DNA from: Variovorax dokdonensis
GTDB taxonomy: Bacteria; Pseudomonadota; Gammaproteobacteria; Burkholderiales; Burkholderiaceae_C
Length of the DNA stretch: 64,000 nucleotides
Direction: 5' to 3'
Assembly (NCBI RefSeq): GCF_030316895.1
Contig: NZ_JASZYV010000003.1
Location: 868,001 to 932,000 of the forward strand
Positions 18,052-26,085 of the stretch are shown in pieces. Both the position numbers and the translations under genes were made by a program. The notes under the pieces are model-generated. The model worked only from the letters and a program-made list of their open reading frames with translations. It made no database searches and was not told the DNA's origin. Numbering within the stretch: the stretch's first letter is position 1; the number at the start of each line of letters is the position of its first letter.

Positions 18052-20225
18052 ACGACGATGCCAATCGCAGCAAGCCACCGGAGCGCCTGGCACTCATCGC
18101 AGGTCCGCTGCCCGAGCCTGGGGCATTGCCCGATCCCGGTGGCTCCCCGTACGACACCGTGGTGCCCTCCCACACCGGCTTCGTCGATCGCGATGGCGTG
18201 AAGATCTGGTACGCAACATGGGGCGACCGCGGTCCGTGGATCGCGTTTGCCCCACCCTTCCAGATCGTGCACAGCCAGATGCTCAAGTGCACCGTGCCCT
18301 ATCTCTCGCGGCATTTCCGTGTGATCACGATGGATGGTCGTGGCAACGGGCGCTCCGACCGGCCCTTCGGCCAGGCGGCCTACAGCTTTGACCATTTCTA
18401 TGCCGACTTCGTGGCGGTAGTAGATGCAGTGGGCGCCGAACGCGTGGCCCTGGTCGGCATCTCGGCAGCCGCGATGACGGTGCTGCGCTTTGCTGCCGAA
18501 CAGCCGCAACGTGTCACACACGTGGTCACCGCTGGCGGCTTCGCAGATTCGATCGCCACCGACGAGAAGATCGCCCAGCGCATGAAGCTGGAATCCGAGA
18601 TGCTGCAAGGCGACTGGCCCGGCTACATCGACTGGTTCATGAGAACCATCTTCAACGAGCCGCATTCGACCAAGCCCTATGAGGACGGCGCGCACTACGC
18701 CTGGGCCACGCAGGCCGAGTGGCTGGGCTGGTGCCGCAATGCCTGGCTAGGCAACGACGTGCGCGAACTGGCGCGTCGAGTGACCTGCCCGACGCTCGTC
18801 ATCCACGGCGCAGAAGACCACCGCGTTCCCTACGCGAAAGGCGCCGAAATCCACGCAATGGTGGAAGGCGCCTCCATGCTCACCGTTGGCGGCGGCGGCC
18901 ATGTCACGGCGGCACGTGACCCAGTGGCCTTCAATCTTGCGTTGCGCACCTTCATCGGCGGCATGCCCCGACAGCTCACCTGGACGCGCGCCATGAAGCG
19001 CCCTCGCCGTGCGTTGTTCATCTCCAGCCCGATCGGCCTCGGCCACGTCCAGCGCGACCTGGCCATCGCACGCGAGCTTCGAAACGTGCAGCCAGACCTG
19101 GCGATCGACTGGTTCACCACGGACCCTGCAGCAGGCTATCTGGAGCGCGAAGGCGAGCGCCTCCATCCGATCACCCAGCGTTTGGCCAACGAAAGCCGAC
19201 ATTTCGAGCAAGTCGCCGGCGAACACGATCTGTCGGCCTTCTTCGCGATGCGCACGATGGACGAAACCATGAGCCATAACTTCATGGCCTTCGTCGATCT
19301 CGTCTCCACAGAGCACTACGACATGGTGATCGGAGACGAGGCCTGGGATGTGGACTACTACTATCACGAGAACCCAGAACTCAAGCGCCAGCCATTCGTC
19401 TTTCTCACCGACTTCGTCGGCTGCCTGCCCATGGAGCCGGGCAACGAGCGAGAAGCCATGCTGTGCGCCGATCGCAATGCCGACGACATCGAGCATGTGG
19501 CGCGGTACCCTTATCTTCGCGACGCGGCCATCTTCGTCGGAAACCGGGAAGACGTGACGGAGCGGCCCTTCGGCCCCGGCCTGCCGGGAATCCGGGACTG
19601 GACCGACCGCAATTTCTGCTACTGCGGCTACTGCCTGCCTTTCGACCCAAAGGCTTTGGCCGATACGGAACGCCTGCGCGTACGCCACGGCTATCGCAGC
19701 GACGAAAAGATTGCCATCGCCGCGGTGGGCGGCACAGCCGCGGGTCGACACCTGCTGCACCGGATTGCTGCCGCGTTTCCACGCATGAAACGCGAAGTGC
19801 CCGAGTTGCGGCTCATCCTCGTCACGGGGCCGCGCCTATCCACCGACGAGTTCGAGCCTCAGCCTGGCCTCAAGTTGCGGCCTTACGTCCACAACCTGTT
19901 CGAGCACCTGGCGTGCTGCGATCTCGCGCTCGTGCAAGGCGGACTCTCGACCACCATGGAATTGGTGGCCACGCGCCGCCCGTTCCTGAGCTTTCCGCTG
20001 CAACGCCATTTCGAGCAGTGCGTGCATGTACGCCAGCGACTCGCCAACTACGCGGCCGACCGCTCGATGGACTATTCAGCGACGCTGGACCCGGACGCAC
20101 TCGCGCGACGGGCCTTGGCCGCCATGCATGAACCTGTTCGATACAAACCGGTGGAAGCAGACGGAGCTGCGCGAGCCGCCTTGCGCATAGCGCAAGTGCT
20201 CGAGAACCGTGGGTGGGCAAGATGA
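18048..20225 (+). CDS. Fusion of an alpha/beta hydrolase and a GT-B glycosyltransferase
   Basis: A single uninterrupted 725-residue protein. Residues 42-305 are an alpha/beta hydrolase: D-G-R-G-N-G-R-S strand, nucleophile S139 in V-G-I-S-A-A (the usual last glycine of GxSxG is Ala), D257 in GAEDHR and H285 in GGGGHV complete a triad. Residues 319-725 look like a GT-B glycosyltransferase of the UGT/MurG kind: SSPIGLGHVQRDL at 327-339 and a nucleotide-sugar loop Q-G-G-L-S-T-T-M-E-L-V near the end. No signal peptide or membrane helix is seen. The ATG at 18048 follows AGGAGG. An enzyme that both glycosylates and cleaves an ester or lactone is possible; the substrate is unknown. Confidence 0.82.
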   Translation: MNDDANRSKPPERLALIAGPLPEPGALPDPGGSPYDTVVPSHTGFVDRDGVKIWYATWGDRGPWIAFAPPFQIVHSQMLKCTVPYLSRHFRVITMDGRGNGRSDRPFGQAAYSFDHFYADFVAVVDAVGAERVALVGISAAAMTVLRFAAEQPQRVTHVVTAGGFADSIATDEKIAQRMKLESEMLQGDWPGYIDWFMRTIFNEPHSTKPYEDGAHYAWATQAEWLGWCRNAWLGNDVRELARRVTCPTLVIHGAEDHRVPYAKGAEIHAMVEGASMLTVGGGGHVTAARDPVAFNLALRTFIGGMPRQLTWTRAMKRPRRALFISSPIGLGHVQRDLAIARELRNVQPDLAIDWFTTDPAAGYLEREGERLHPITQRLANESRHFEQVAGEHDLSAFFAMRTMDETMSHNFMAFVDLVSTEHYDMVIGDEAWDVDYYYHENPELKRQPFVFLTDFVGCLPMEPGNEREAMLCADRNADDIEHVARYPYLRDAAIFVGNREDVTERPFGPGLPGIRDWTDRNFCYCGYCLPFDPKALADTERLRVRHGYRSDEKIAIAAVGGTAAGRHLLHRIAAAFPRMKREVPELRLILVTGPRLSTDEFEPQPGLKLRPYVHNLFEHLACCDLALVQGGLSTTMELVATRRPFLSFPLQRHFEQCVHVRQRLANYAADRSMDYSATLDPDALARRALAAMHEPVRYKPVEADGAARAALRIAQVLENRGWAR

Positions 20226-20375
20226 GGCAGCACAAGGCCCACGGCTGCGAAGTGCCCTAGCGCTGGCGGCACCCGCAATCGCGCCCTCTTGGCGCGCCAA
20301 CCATGTCTTTCGATGCCTGTACCGCACAGGCACGCGGGCAGGCTCGTTCTCGATCATCGCCAAAGGAGAGTCATC

Positions 20376-21134
20376 ATGGCAATCTTTACTGCACTGTATG
20401 GGCTGGTGGCATACCTGTTCTTTCTCGCCACCTTTATCTACGCCATCGGGTTTGTAGGCAACCTTCCCCTGCTGCCCAAGACACTCGACAGCGGCTCCTC
20501 CGCCCCACTGGCCGAGGCCATTGCCGTCAACATCGTGCTTCTAGGGGTCTTTGCAGCCCAGCACAGCGTCATGGCCCGGCGCGGATTCAAGCGCTGGTGG
20601 ACCCGGCTGATTCCCGAAAGCATGGAGCGCAGCACCTACGTTCTCGCGGCAACCGCGGCGCTGGCCCTGCTGCTGTGGCAATGGCGGCCAATCGCCGAAC
20701 CGGTGCTATGGGAAGTGAGCGACCCGGCAGGACGTTTTGCCGTGCACATCGTGTTCTGGTCGGGTTGGGCCATCCTCCTGATCAGCACATTCCTGATCAA
20801 CCATTTCGAGCTATTCGGCCTGCGGCAGGTGTGGGCCAGGCTGCGAGGAAAAACGCTTCCGGCCGCGGAGTTCCGGACGCCGCTGTTCTACCGCCATGTG
20901 CGGCACCCGATCTACCTCGGCTTCATCCTTGCGTTCTGGGCCACACCGACCATGACGGCTGGCCACCTGATGTTCGCCGCCGCCACGACGGGCTACATCC
21001 TGATTGGAATCTGGTTCGAAGAGCGTGACCTGATCGCGCAGTTCGGCCAGCGCTACGAGGCCTACCGGCAGCAGGTTGGCATGCTGTTGCCAAGGCTCAA
21101 TCCGCGCGACCGTAAGGGACACACCCGGCCGTAA
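20376..21134 (+). CDS. MddA-like methanethiol S-methyltransferase / NnrU-type membrane protein
   Basis: A 252-residue membrane protein with about five or six helices (5-30, 50-70, 90-110, 125-150, 190-235). The C-terminal FYRHVRHPIYLGFIL and FEERDLIAQFGQRYEAYR are the cofactor-binding motifs of the isoprenylcysteine-methyltransferase/NnrU superfamily. The overall layout resembles MddA, which methylates methanethiol to dimethyl sulfide with SAM. Assignment to MddA rather than another family member is from memory and needs a search. The ATG at 20376 follows AAAGGAGAG. It is monocistronic, ending at a terminator. Confidence 0.75.
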   Translation: MAIFTALYGLVAYLFFLATFIYAIGFVGNLPLLPKTLDSGSSAPLAEAIAVNIVLLGVFAAQHSVMARRGFKRWWTRLIPESMERSTYVLAATAALALLLWQWRPIAEPVLWEVSDPAGRFAVHIVFWSGWAILLISTFLINHFELFGLRQVWARLRGKTLPAAEFRTPLFYRHVRHPIYLGFILAFWATPTMTAGHLMFAAATTGYILIGIWFEERDLIAQFGQRYEAYRQQVGMLLPRLNPRDRKGHTRP

Positions 21135-21143
21135 AAGCAAAAA

Positions 21144-21168
21144 AGCCCGGCACATGGCCGGGCTTTTT
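21144..21168. terminator. Bidirectional terminator between the MddA-like gene and tRNA-His
   Basis: Stem AGCCCGGC (21144-21151) / GCCGGGCT (21157-21164), loop ACATG, T-tract 21164-21168 rightward and A-tract 21139-21144 leftward. It ends both the plus-strand gene and the minus-strand tRNA-His. Confidence 0.88.
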
Positions 21169-21177
21169 GCATTTATT

Positions 21178-21254
21178 TGGGGTGGCTGATGGGGCTCGAA
21201 CCCACGACAACAGGAATCACAATCCTGGACTCTACCAACTGAGCTACAGCCACC
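21178..21254 (-). tRNA. tRNA-His (GTG)
   Basis: A full cloverleaf on the minus strand: GGTGGCTG acceptor start, D-arm AGCTCAGTTGGTAGAG, anticodon loop TTGTGAT with anticodon GTG, T-arm with GGTTCGAGCCC, and AGCCACC closing the acceptor. CCA is encoded (21180-21178). The extra 5' G pairing with C73, typical of tRNA-His, is present. It follows ppiD by 57 bp. Confidence 0.97.
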
Positions 21255-21311
21255 GTAGAAGCAAGCTCGAAATTATAGCCGGAAAATTCGGCCCTCGGTC
21301 GCTTGGCGCGC

Positions 21312-23225
21312 TCAGCCGCCAAGCACCGGCGCTGCGGCCGGACGCGGCACCAGGATCTCGGTCTTGTAACGCGCCTTTAGCAAGTTGTAGTAAGCCTGGT
21401 CCTCGGCCTGCGAGATGGCCTGCGAATACTGTGCCACCTCGCTTTCGGCGACCTGTGGCGTCGGCGGATCGCGCGGCACAGCCTTGTTGACCTTGACCAC
21501 CGCGTAGCCCTGGCCGCCCAGATCCACGCCGACCCAGCCGGGCAGCTTGCTGTCGTCGGTACGCAAGGCCGCCTCCACCACCGCCCCTGGCTGGTTCTGC
21601 GCGTCCGCTCGCGAGACCAGCAGGGGTGCCGACAGGCTTGCACCCTTGGCATCCGACTTCCACGCGGCCAACTTGGCCTCGCCATCCTGCTTGGCCAATT
21701 GGGCAGCGCGCGAATCGATCAACGCCTTCCGGACCTCGGCCTTGACTTCGTCCAGGGTGCGGGTGTGCGCAGCGGTGTACGAGGAGACGCGGCCCGCCGC
21801 CAGTTGGTTGCTGCCCAGGTCGATCGCTTCGGTGTTGTTCTTGCGCTCCAGCGAGTCGGGCGAGAACAGCGCCGACAGGAAGTTGCTGCTGGCCAGGGCG
21901 CCCGTTGCGTCCTTGGAGGGTTGGCGCGTCACCTTGGCAGTCTGGATCTTGAGCTTGAACTTGTCGGCCACCGGCTGCAGCGTGTCCGACTGCTGATAGA
22001 CCATGTCGCTGAAGCTCTCGGCCGCCTTCGCGAACTCGGTGGCGGCTTGTTGCGCGCGCAGATCCGCCTCGATGCGCGAACGAGCCTCTTCAAAGGAAGG
22101 CGCCGCGCCCGGCTTGATGTCGTCGAGGCGAATGATGTGGAAACCGAACTCGGACTCCACCAGCTTGGGATCGATCTCGCCCTTCTTCAGCGAGAACATG
22201 GCGTCGTCGAAAGGCTTGACCATGGATCCGCGCGTGACAAAGTCGAGATCGCCACCCTTCTCTGCCGAGCCGGGGTCTTGCGAGTTCTTGCGCGCCACGT
22301 CCGCAAAACTGTCGGGCTTGGCCAGCACCTGCTTGAGCAGGGCCTCGGCCTTGTCCTTGGCCTGCTTTTTCTGCTCGGCACTGGCTCCGGCCGGTACCGT
22401 GATCAGGATATGGCTCGCGCGCCGCTCTTCGGGCTTGCCCATCCGATCCTTGTTCTGGTCGTAATAGGTGCGCACGTCCGCGTCGTTCACGGCAATCTGC
22501 TTCTTGACCGCATCCATGTCGAGCACGACGTATTGGACGGTCGCCTCTTCCGGCGCCTGGTACTGCGCGATGTGTTCCTTGTAGTAGGCCTCGACTTCGG
22601 CGTCCGTCGGCTTGACCTTGGCGGCGAAGTCCTCGGTCTTGAAACGGGCCACCTGAACTTCGCGACGAGCATAGATGCTGCCGAGCGTTGCCTCGGCCTG
22701 TGCCGGTGTCGCAAACGCACCGTTGTGCAGCCCGTCCATCACCTGCTGGGTGGCCAGGCTGGCCCGCACGCTCGCTTCGTATTGCTGGGGGGTCTGCCCG
22801 GTCGCGCGCTGGAAAAGCTCGCGGTCGAACTTGCCATCGGCAGTGCGGAAGCTCGCCAGGCCGGGATCGCTCGTAAAGATGCGGGCCAGGCGATCTTCGG
22901 TGGTGGTCAGGTGGGACTTGGCTGCCGCCGCGCCGAGCACGCGCTCGCGCACCATGCGCTCCAGGGTCGCGTAGCGTGCGGCCTCCGAATCGAGCATGGC
23001 GAGGTCGACGCTGGGCATGCGCTGGCGGATGCGATCGATCTCGTTGCGATGGCGAAAGTCCCATTCCTGGCGTGTGATCTCCTGACCATCGACCTTGGCG
23101 ACCGCTTCACCGCGACTGCTCGAATCGAAGAAGCGCTCCACGCCAAAAAGGGCGAACGAAGGGATGATCAGCAAGAACAAGATCGCCATCATGAACTTGT
23201 TGTACTTGCGGAAAAAATCAAACAT
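21312..23225 (-). CDS. ppiD: Periplasmic folding chaperone PpiD (SurA_N-PPIase)
   Basis: A 637-residue inner-membrane-anchored chaperone. One N-terminal helix (about 12-32, MMAILFLLIIPSFALFGV) is followed by a SurA_N-like region, a parvulin-type rotamase domain at about 265-365 (R-A-S-H-I-L-I-T-V through F-G-F-H-I-I-R-L), and a long C-terminal helical region. It helps newly secreted proteins leave the Sec translocon; the parvulin domain of E. coli PpiD is inactive. The order hupB, tRNA-Val, ppiD is conserved in related bacteria. It ends 57 bp before tRNA-His. Confidence 0.93.
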   Translation of the reverse strand: MFDFFRKYNKFMMAILFLLIIPSFALFGVERFFDSSSRGEAVAKVDGQEITRQEWDFRHRNEIDRIRQRMPSVDLAMLDSEAARYATLERMVRERVLGAAAAKSHLTTTEDRLARIFTSDPGLASFRTADGKFDRELFQRATGQTPQQYEASVRASLATQQVMDGLHNGAFATPAQAEATLGSIYARREVQVARFKTEDFAAKVKPTDAEVEAYYKEHIAQYQAPEEATVQYVVLDMDAVKKQIAVNDADVRTYYDQNKDRMGKPEERRASHILITVPAGASAEQKKQAKDKAEALLKQVLAKPDSFADVARKNSQDPGSAEKGGDLDFVTRGSMVKPFDDAMFSLKKGEIDPKLVESEFGFHIIRLDDIKPGAAPSFEEARSRIEADLRAQQAATEFAKAAESFSDMVYQQSDTLQPVADKFKLKIQTAKVTRQPSKDATGALASSNFLSALFSPDSLERKNNTEAIDLGSNQLAAGRVSSYTAAHTRTLDEVKAEVRKALIDSRAAQLAKQDGEAKLAAWKSDAKGASLSAPLLVSRADAQNQPGAVVEAALRTDDSKLPGWVGVDLGGQGYAVVKVNKAVPRDPPTPQVAESEVAQYSQAISQAEDQAYYNLLKARYKTEILVPRPAAAPVLGG

Positions 23226-23288
23226 GGTCTTTCATCTCCTTCGAGGTGCGCGGCCGTGAGCTGGGCGGCTCGCGCGGCGACGCGCAAC

Positions 23289-23312
23289 AAAAAAGGCGAA
23301 CAATCGTTCGCC
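23289..23312 (-). terminator. Terminator of the hupB-tRNA-Val transcript
   Basis: On the minus strand GGCGAAC (23312-23306), loop GATT, GTTCGCC (23301-23295), then six T (23294-23289). It follows tRNA-Val by 17 bp and precedes ppiD by 63 bp, so ppiD needs its own promoter in 23226-23288. Confidence 0.88.
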
Positions 23313-23329
23313 TTGGTTTGCCCGGGTGG

Positions 23330-23405
23330 TGGTGGGTGCTGAGGGGTTCGAACCCCCGACCTACGCCTTGTAAGGGCGCCGCTCTACCAGCTGAGCTAAG
23401 CACCC
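23330..23405 (-). tRNA. tRNA-Val (TAC)
   Basis: Minus-strand cloverleaf: acceptor GGGTGCT / AGCACCC, D-arm TAGCTCAGCTGGTAGAG, anticodon loop CTTACAA with anticodon TAC, T-arm GGGGTTCGAACCCC, discriminator A and encoded CCA. It lies 19 bp after hupB, with no terminator between, so it is probably co-transcribed. Confidence 0.97.
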
Positions 23406-23424
23406 CACCGAGAAGATCCGCCTT

Positions 23425-23697
23425 TCAGTTCAGCGCGTCCTTGAGCGCCTTGCCGGGACGGAACTTCGGGATCTTGGCGGCCTTGATTTTAATCGCAGCG
23501 CCGGTGCGCGGGTTGCGACCCGTGCGTGCGGCGCGCTTGCCGACGGCGAATGTACCAAAACCGACGAGCGAAACGGAGTTTCCTTTCTTCAGCGTGGTGC
23601 GAATCGCGCCAAGCGTGGACTCGAGCGCGCGGGTCGCTGCGGCCTTGGAGATGTCTGCGTTTTTTGCGATGTGCTCAATCAGTTCGGTCTTGTTCAC
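23425..23697 (-). CDS. hupB: DNA-binding protein HU
   Basis: A 90-residue HU-family protein, a histone-like dimer that bends and compacts DNA. The family core [18 protein letters not shown] lies at 46-63, with the DNA-clamp arms following, and it ends [13 protein letters not shown]. The start is a GTG at 23697, giving M-N-K-T-E-L-I-E-H, the usual HU N-terminus; AAGGGG lies seven bases upstream. An in-frame ATG further up would add 22 residues foreign to HU. Confidence 0.96.
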   Translation of the reverse strand: MNKTELIEHIAKNADISKAAATRALESTLGAIRTTLKKGNSVSLVGFGTFAVGKRAARTGRNPRTGAAIKIKAAKIPKFRPGKALKDALN

Positions 23698-23828
23698 AAG
23701 GGCCCCTTGTTGAAATAAGTTGATCGGTGATTCGTCGACTGCATGGCCATCCGCGTGCAGCATGGCCGCACCGTGCTAGGCGATGGAGGAGGTTAATCAG
23801 GCAGGTCGGCAGCGCACTGCCGGCAATG

Positions 23829-23857
23829 ATTAAAGCCACTGGCCTACGGGGTGTCAA
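23829..23857 (-). promoter_or_regulatory. Sigma-70 promoter of hupB, within a 329-bp gene-free gap
   Basis: Reading leftward: TTGACA (23857-23852), exactly 17 bp, TTTAAT (23834-23829). This gives a leader of about 125 bases to the hupB GTG, containing a small GCCGGCAG/CTGCCGG hairpin (about 23808-23825). The rest of the gap (23698-24026) holds no gene I can support; the part next to the tartrate dehydrogenase stop has a GC-rich hairpin but no T-tract. Confidence 0.7.
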
Positions 23858-24026
23858 TAAGACGGCGCCCGCTTGTTGACCAGTCGTGCATGCAATTCTA
23901 AGACGATTGCCCGATTCGAGAATTGATGGCGAGTCATCTGCCTTGCTCCAGGTGGCCCGCCACTCGCAGTCGATGGCCCTGAATGTCCGCCGCTGGCGGC
24001 GCCTGGCCCGACGCCGCTCGGCGCGA

Positions 24027-25124
24027 TCAGAGCGCCTCTGCGATCGCGCGGCCCAGGTCCGACGTGTTGGCAGTGCCGCCGATGTCGGGCGTGCGCGGCG
24101 CTCCACTTTGGGGCATCAGCACTTTTTCGATGGACGACAGGATGGCATCGTGCGCTTCCTTGTGGCCCAGAAACTCCAGCATCATGGCGCCGCACCAGAT
24201 CTGCCCGATCGGGTTGGCAACGCCCTTGCCTGCGATGTCCGGCGCCGAGCCGTGCACCGGCTCGAACAGGGAAGGATGCGTGCGATCCGGATTGAGGTTG
24301 GCGCTCGGTGCGATGCCGATGGTTCCGGTGCACGCCGGTCCCAGGTCGGACAGGATGTCGCCGAACAGGTTGCTGGCGACCACCACGTCGAAGAAGTCGG
24401 GCCTTTGCACGAAGTGGGCGGTCAGGATGTCGATGTGGAACTTGTCGAGCCTGACGTCCGGGTACTTCTTGGCCATCTCGGCCACGCGCTCGTCCCAGTA
24501 AGGCATGGTGATGGCAATGCCGTTGCTCTTGGTCGCGCTGGTGAGGTGCTTCTTGGGGCGCGATTGCGCCAGTTCGAATGCGAACTTCAGAACGCGATCA
24601 ACGCCCACTCGCGACATCACCGTCTCCTGCATGACGATCTCGCGCTCGGTGCCTGGAAACATGCGCCCGCCGATGCTGGAGTATTCGCCTTCGGTGTTCT
24701 CGCGCACGATGTACATGTCGATCTCGCCCGGCTCGCGTGGCTTGCCGTCCTTGCGCACCACCGGCGCGATGATGCCCGGCATGAGCCGCGCCGGACGCAG
24801 GTTGACGTATTGGTCGAACTCGCGGCGAAACAGCAGCAGGGAACCCCAGAGCGAGACATGGTCTGCGATCTTTTCGGGCCAACCTACGGCGCCGAAATAG
24901 ATGGCGTCATGACCGCCGATCAGATCTTTCCAGTTGTCCGGCATCATCTGCCCGTGCTTCTCGTAGTAGTCCCAGCTCGAGAAGTCGAAGTGGTCGAAAG
25001 CAAGGTCGATACCGAACTTGCGCGCCGCCTCGTCGACCACGCGCAGGCCCTCGGGCATGGTTTCCTTCCCGATGCCGTCGCCGGCGATGACGGCAATGCG
25101 CTTCTTGGTCTTGCTGGTGTTCAT
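24027..25124 (-). CDS. Tartrate dehydrogenase / D-malate dehydrogenase (TtuC type)
   Basis: A 365-residue beta-decarboxylating dehydrogenase related to isopropylmalate and isocitrate dehydrogenases. Marks are the start I-A-V-I-A-G-D-G-I-G-K-E-T, E-N-T-E-G-E-Y-S near 150, K-S-N-G-I near 215, and the metal/NAD segment SNLFGDILSDLGPACTG. The FGAVGWPEKIADHVSLWG region is typical of tartrate dehydrogenases rather than LeuB. It would oxidise D-malate or tartrate with NAD. The ATG at 25124 overlaps the upstream hydrolase stop as ATGA, so the two are translationally coupled. Confidence 0.88.
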   Translation of the reverse strand: MNTSKTKKRIAVIAGDGIGKETMPEGLRVVDEAARKFGIDLAFDHFDFSSWDYYEKHGQMMPDNWKDLIGGHDAIYFGAVGWPEKIADHVSLWGSLLLFRREFDQYVNLRPARLMPGIIAPVVRKDGKPREPGEIDMYIVRENTEGEYSSIGGRMFPGTEREIVMQETVMSRVGVDRVLKFAFELAQSRPKKHLTSATKSNGIAITMPYWDERVAEMAKKYPDVRLDKFHIDILTAHFVQRPDFFDVVVASNLFGDILSDLGPACTGTIGIAPSANLNPDRTHPSLFEPVHGSAPDIAGKGVANPIGQIWCGAMMLEFLGHKEAHDAILSSIEKVLMPQSGAPRTPDIGGTANTSDLGRAIAEAL

Positions 25125-26029
25125 GGCTTGTCTTCCTTGAAAAATGAAACGGCCTCGCGGGCCAGGAGGTCGGGCGCTTCCTCGGGAATGTAGTGCCCGC
25201 ATGGCAGCGACTGTCCGCTCACGACGTCTGCACGCTCGCGCCACAGCGCGAGCACATCGAAGCAGCGACCGACGACGCCGTGTTCGCCCCAAAGCACGCG
25301 GAGCGGCTGCTGCAGGCGCAAGCCGGCCGCGATGTCGGCGCGATCGTGCTCGAGATCGATGCTCGCGGACGCCCGGTAGTCCTCGCAAAGCGCACGTGCG
25401 GATCCGGGAAGCCCCAGGCAACGCTCGTACTCGGCCAGCGCCTCGGGCGCAAATGGCGCCAGGCCGGCATGACGCCCACCCATCACACTGCGCACATAGC
25501 GTGAAGGATCGGACTCGATCAGGGCCTCGGGGAGTGGCGGCGGCTGGATCAGGAAGAACCAGTGCCAATAGGCGCTGGCGAATTCCCGGTCGGTCTGCTC
25601 GTACATGGAAAGCGTGGGGGCGATGTCGAGAAACATCAGGCGCTCTGCACGATCGGGATGATCGGCAGCCAGTCGATGCGCCACGCGCGCACCGCGGTCA
25701 TGCGCCAGCACATTGAAGCGATCGAAGCGCAGGTGCTGCATCGCTGCCACGGCATCGAGCGCCATCTCGCGTTTGCTGTAGGCCCCATGGCGCTCGTCTG
25801 CCGGCGGTCGGCCCGAGTCGCCATAGCCGCGAAGGTCGAGCATGACGAGCGTGAAGTGCCTCGCCAACAACGGCGCGATGCGATGCCAGATCACGTGCGT
25901 CTGCGGATGGCCGTGCAGGAGGAGCAAGGGCTGCCCCTGCCCTCCGGTTCGTCCGTGAATGCGAACGCCGTCGCGTTGGAGGTCAAAGGCTTTGAAATCG
26001 TCGAGCACGAGCTGGATTCTGCGTTGCAT
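25121..26029 (-). CDS. Fluoroacetate/haloacetate dehalogenase-like alpha/beta hydrolase
   Basis: A 302-residue alpha/beta hydrolase with an aspartate nucleophile, D111 in HDRGAR. The key residues of the characterised Rhodopseudomonas enzyme RPA1163 (D110, R111, R114, D134, H155, W156) line up one position later here: D111, R112, R115, D135, H156 and W157. These are the nucleophile, carboxylate clamp and halide pocket. A histidine in C-G-H-Y-I-P-E-E is the general base. It would hydrolyse haloacetates to glycolate plus halide. The ATG at 26029 is chosen because it gives this numbering; a TTG 30 bases upstream is possible. It is first in the operon with the tartrate dehydrogenase. Confidence 0.82.
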   Translation of the reverse strand: MQRRIQLVLDDFKAFDLQRDGVRIHGRTGGQGQPLLLLHGHPQTHVIWHRIAPLLARHFTLVMLDLRGYGDSGRPPADERHGAYSKREMALDAVAAMQHLRFDRFNVLAHDRGARVAHRLAADHPDRAERLMFLDIAPTLSMYEQTDREFASAYWHWFFLIQPPPLPEALIESDPSRYVRSVMGGRHAGLAPFAPEALAEYERCLGLPGSARALCEDYRASASIDLEHDRADIAAGLRLQQPLRVLWGEHGVVGRCFDVLALWRERADVVSGQSLPCGHYIPEEAPDLLAREAVSFFKEDKP

Positions 26030-26054
26030 CGAACGTCGGATCAAGAAACAATCA

Positions 26055-26079
26055 GCCAATCCACTATTTCCTCATTGGC
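26055..26079. promoter_or_regulatory. Candidate LysR-regulator binding site
   Basis: Exact inverted repeat GCCAAT (26055-26060), 13-bp AT-rich spacer, ATTGGC (26074-26079), in the 56-bp gap between the dehalogenase-like gene and the lysR gene. It ends 6 bp before the lysR ATG. Position and dyad fit a LysR-type site controlling both directions. Confidence 0.55.
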
Positions 26080-26085
26080 AAGAAT

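Noticed and set aside
21178..23405. tRNA genes flanking ppiD as possible integration sites of a mobile element
   Set aside because: No integrase, no direct repeat of the tRNA 3' end and no cargo; ppiD is a core gene in its usual neighbourhood.
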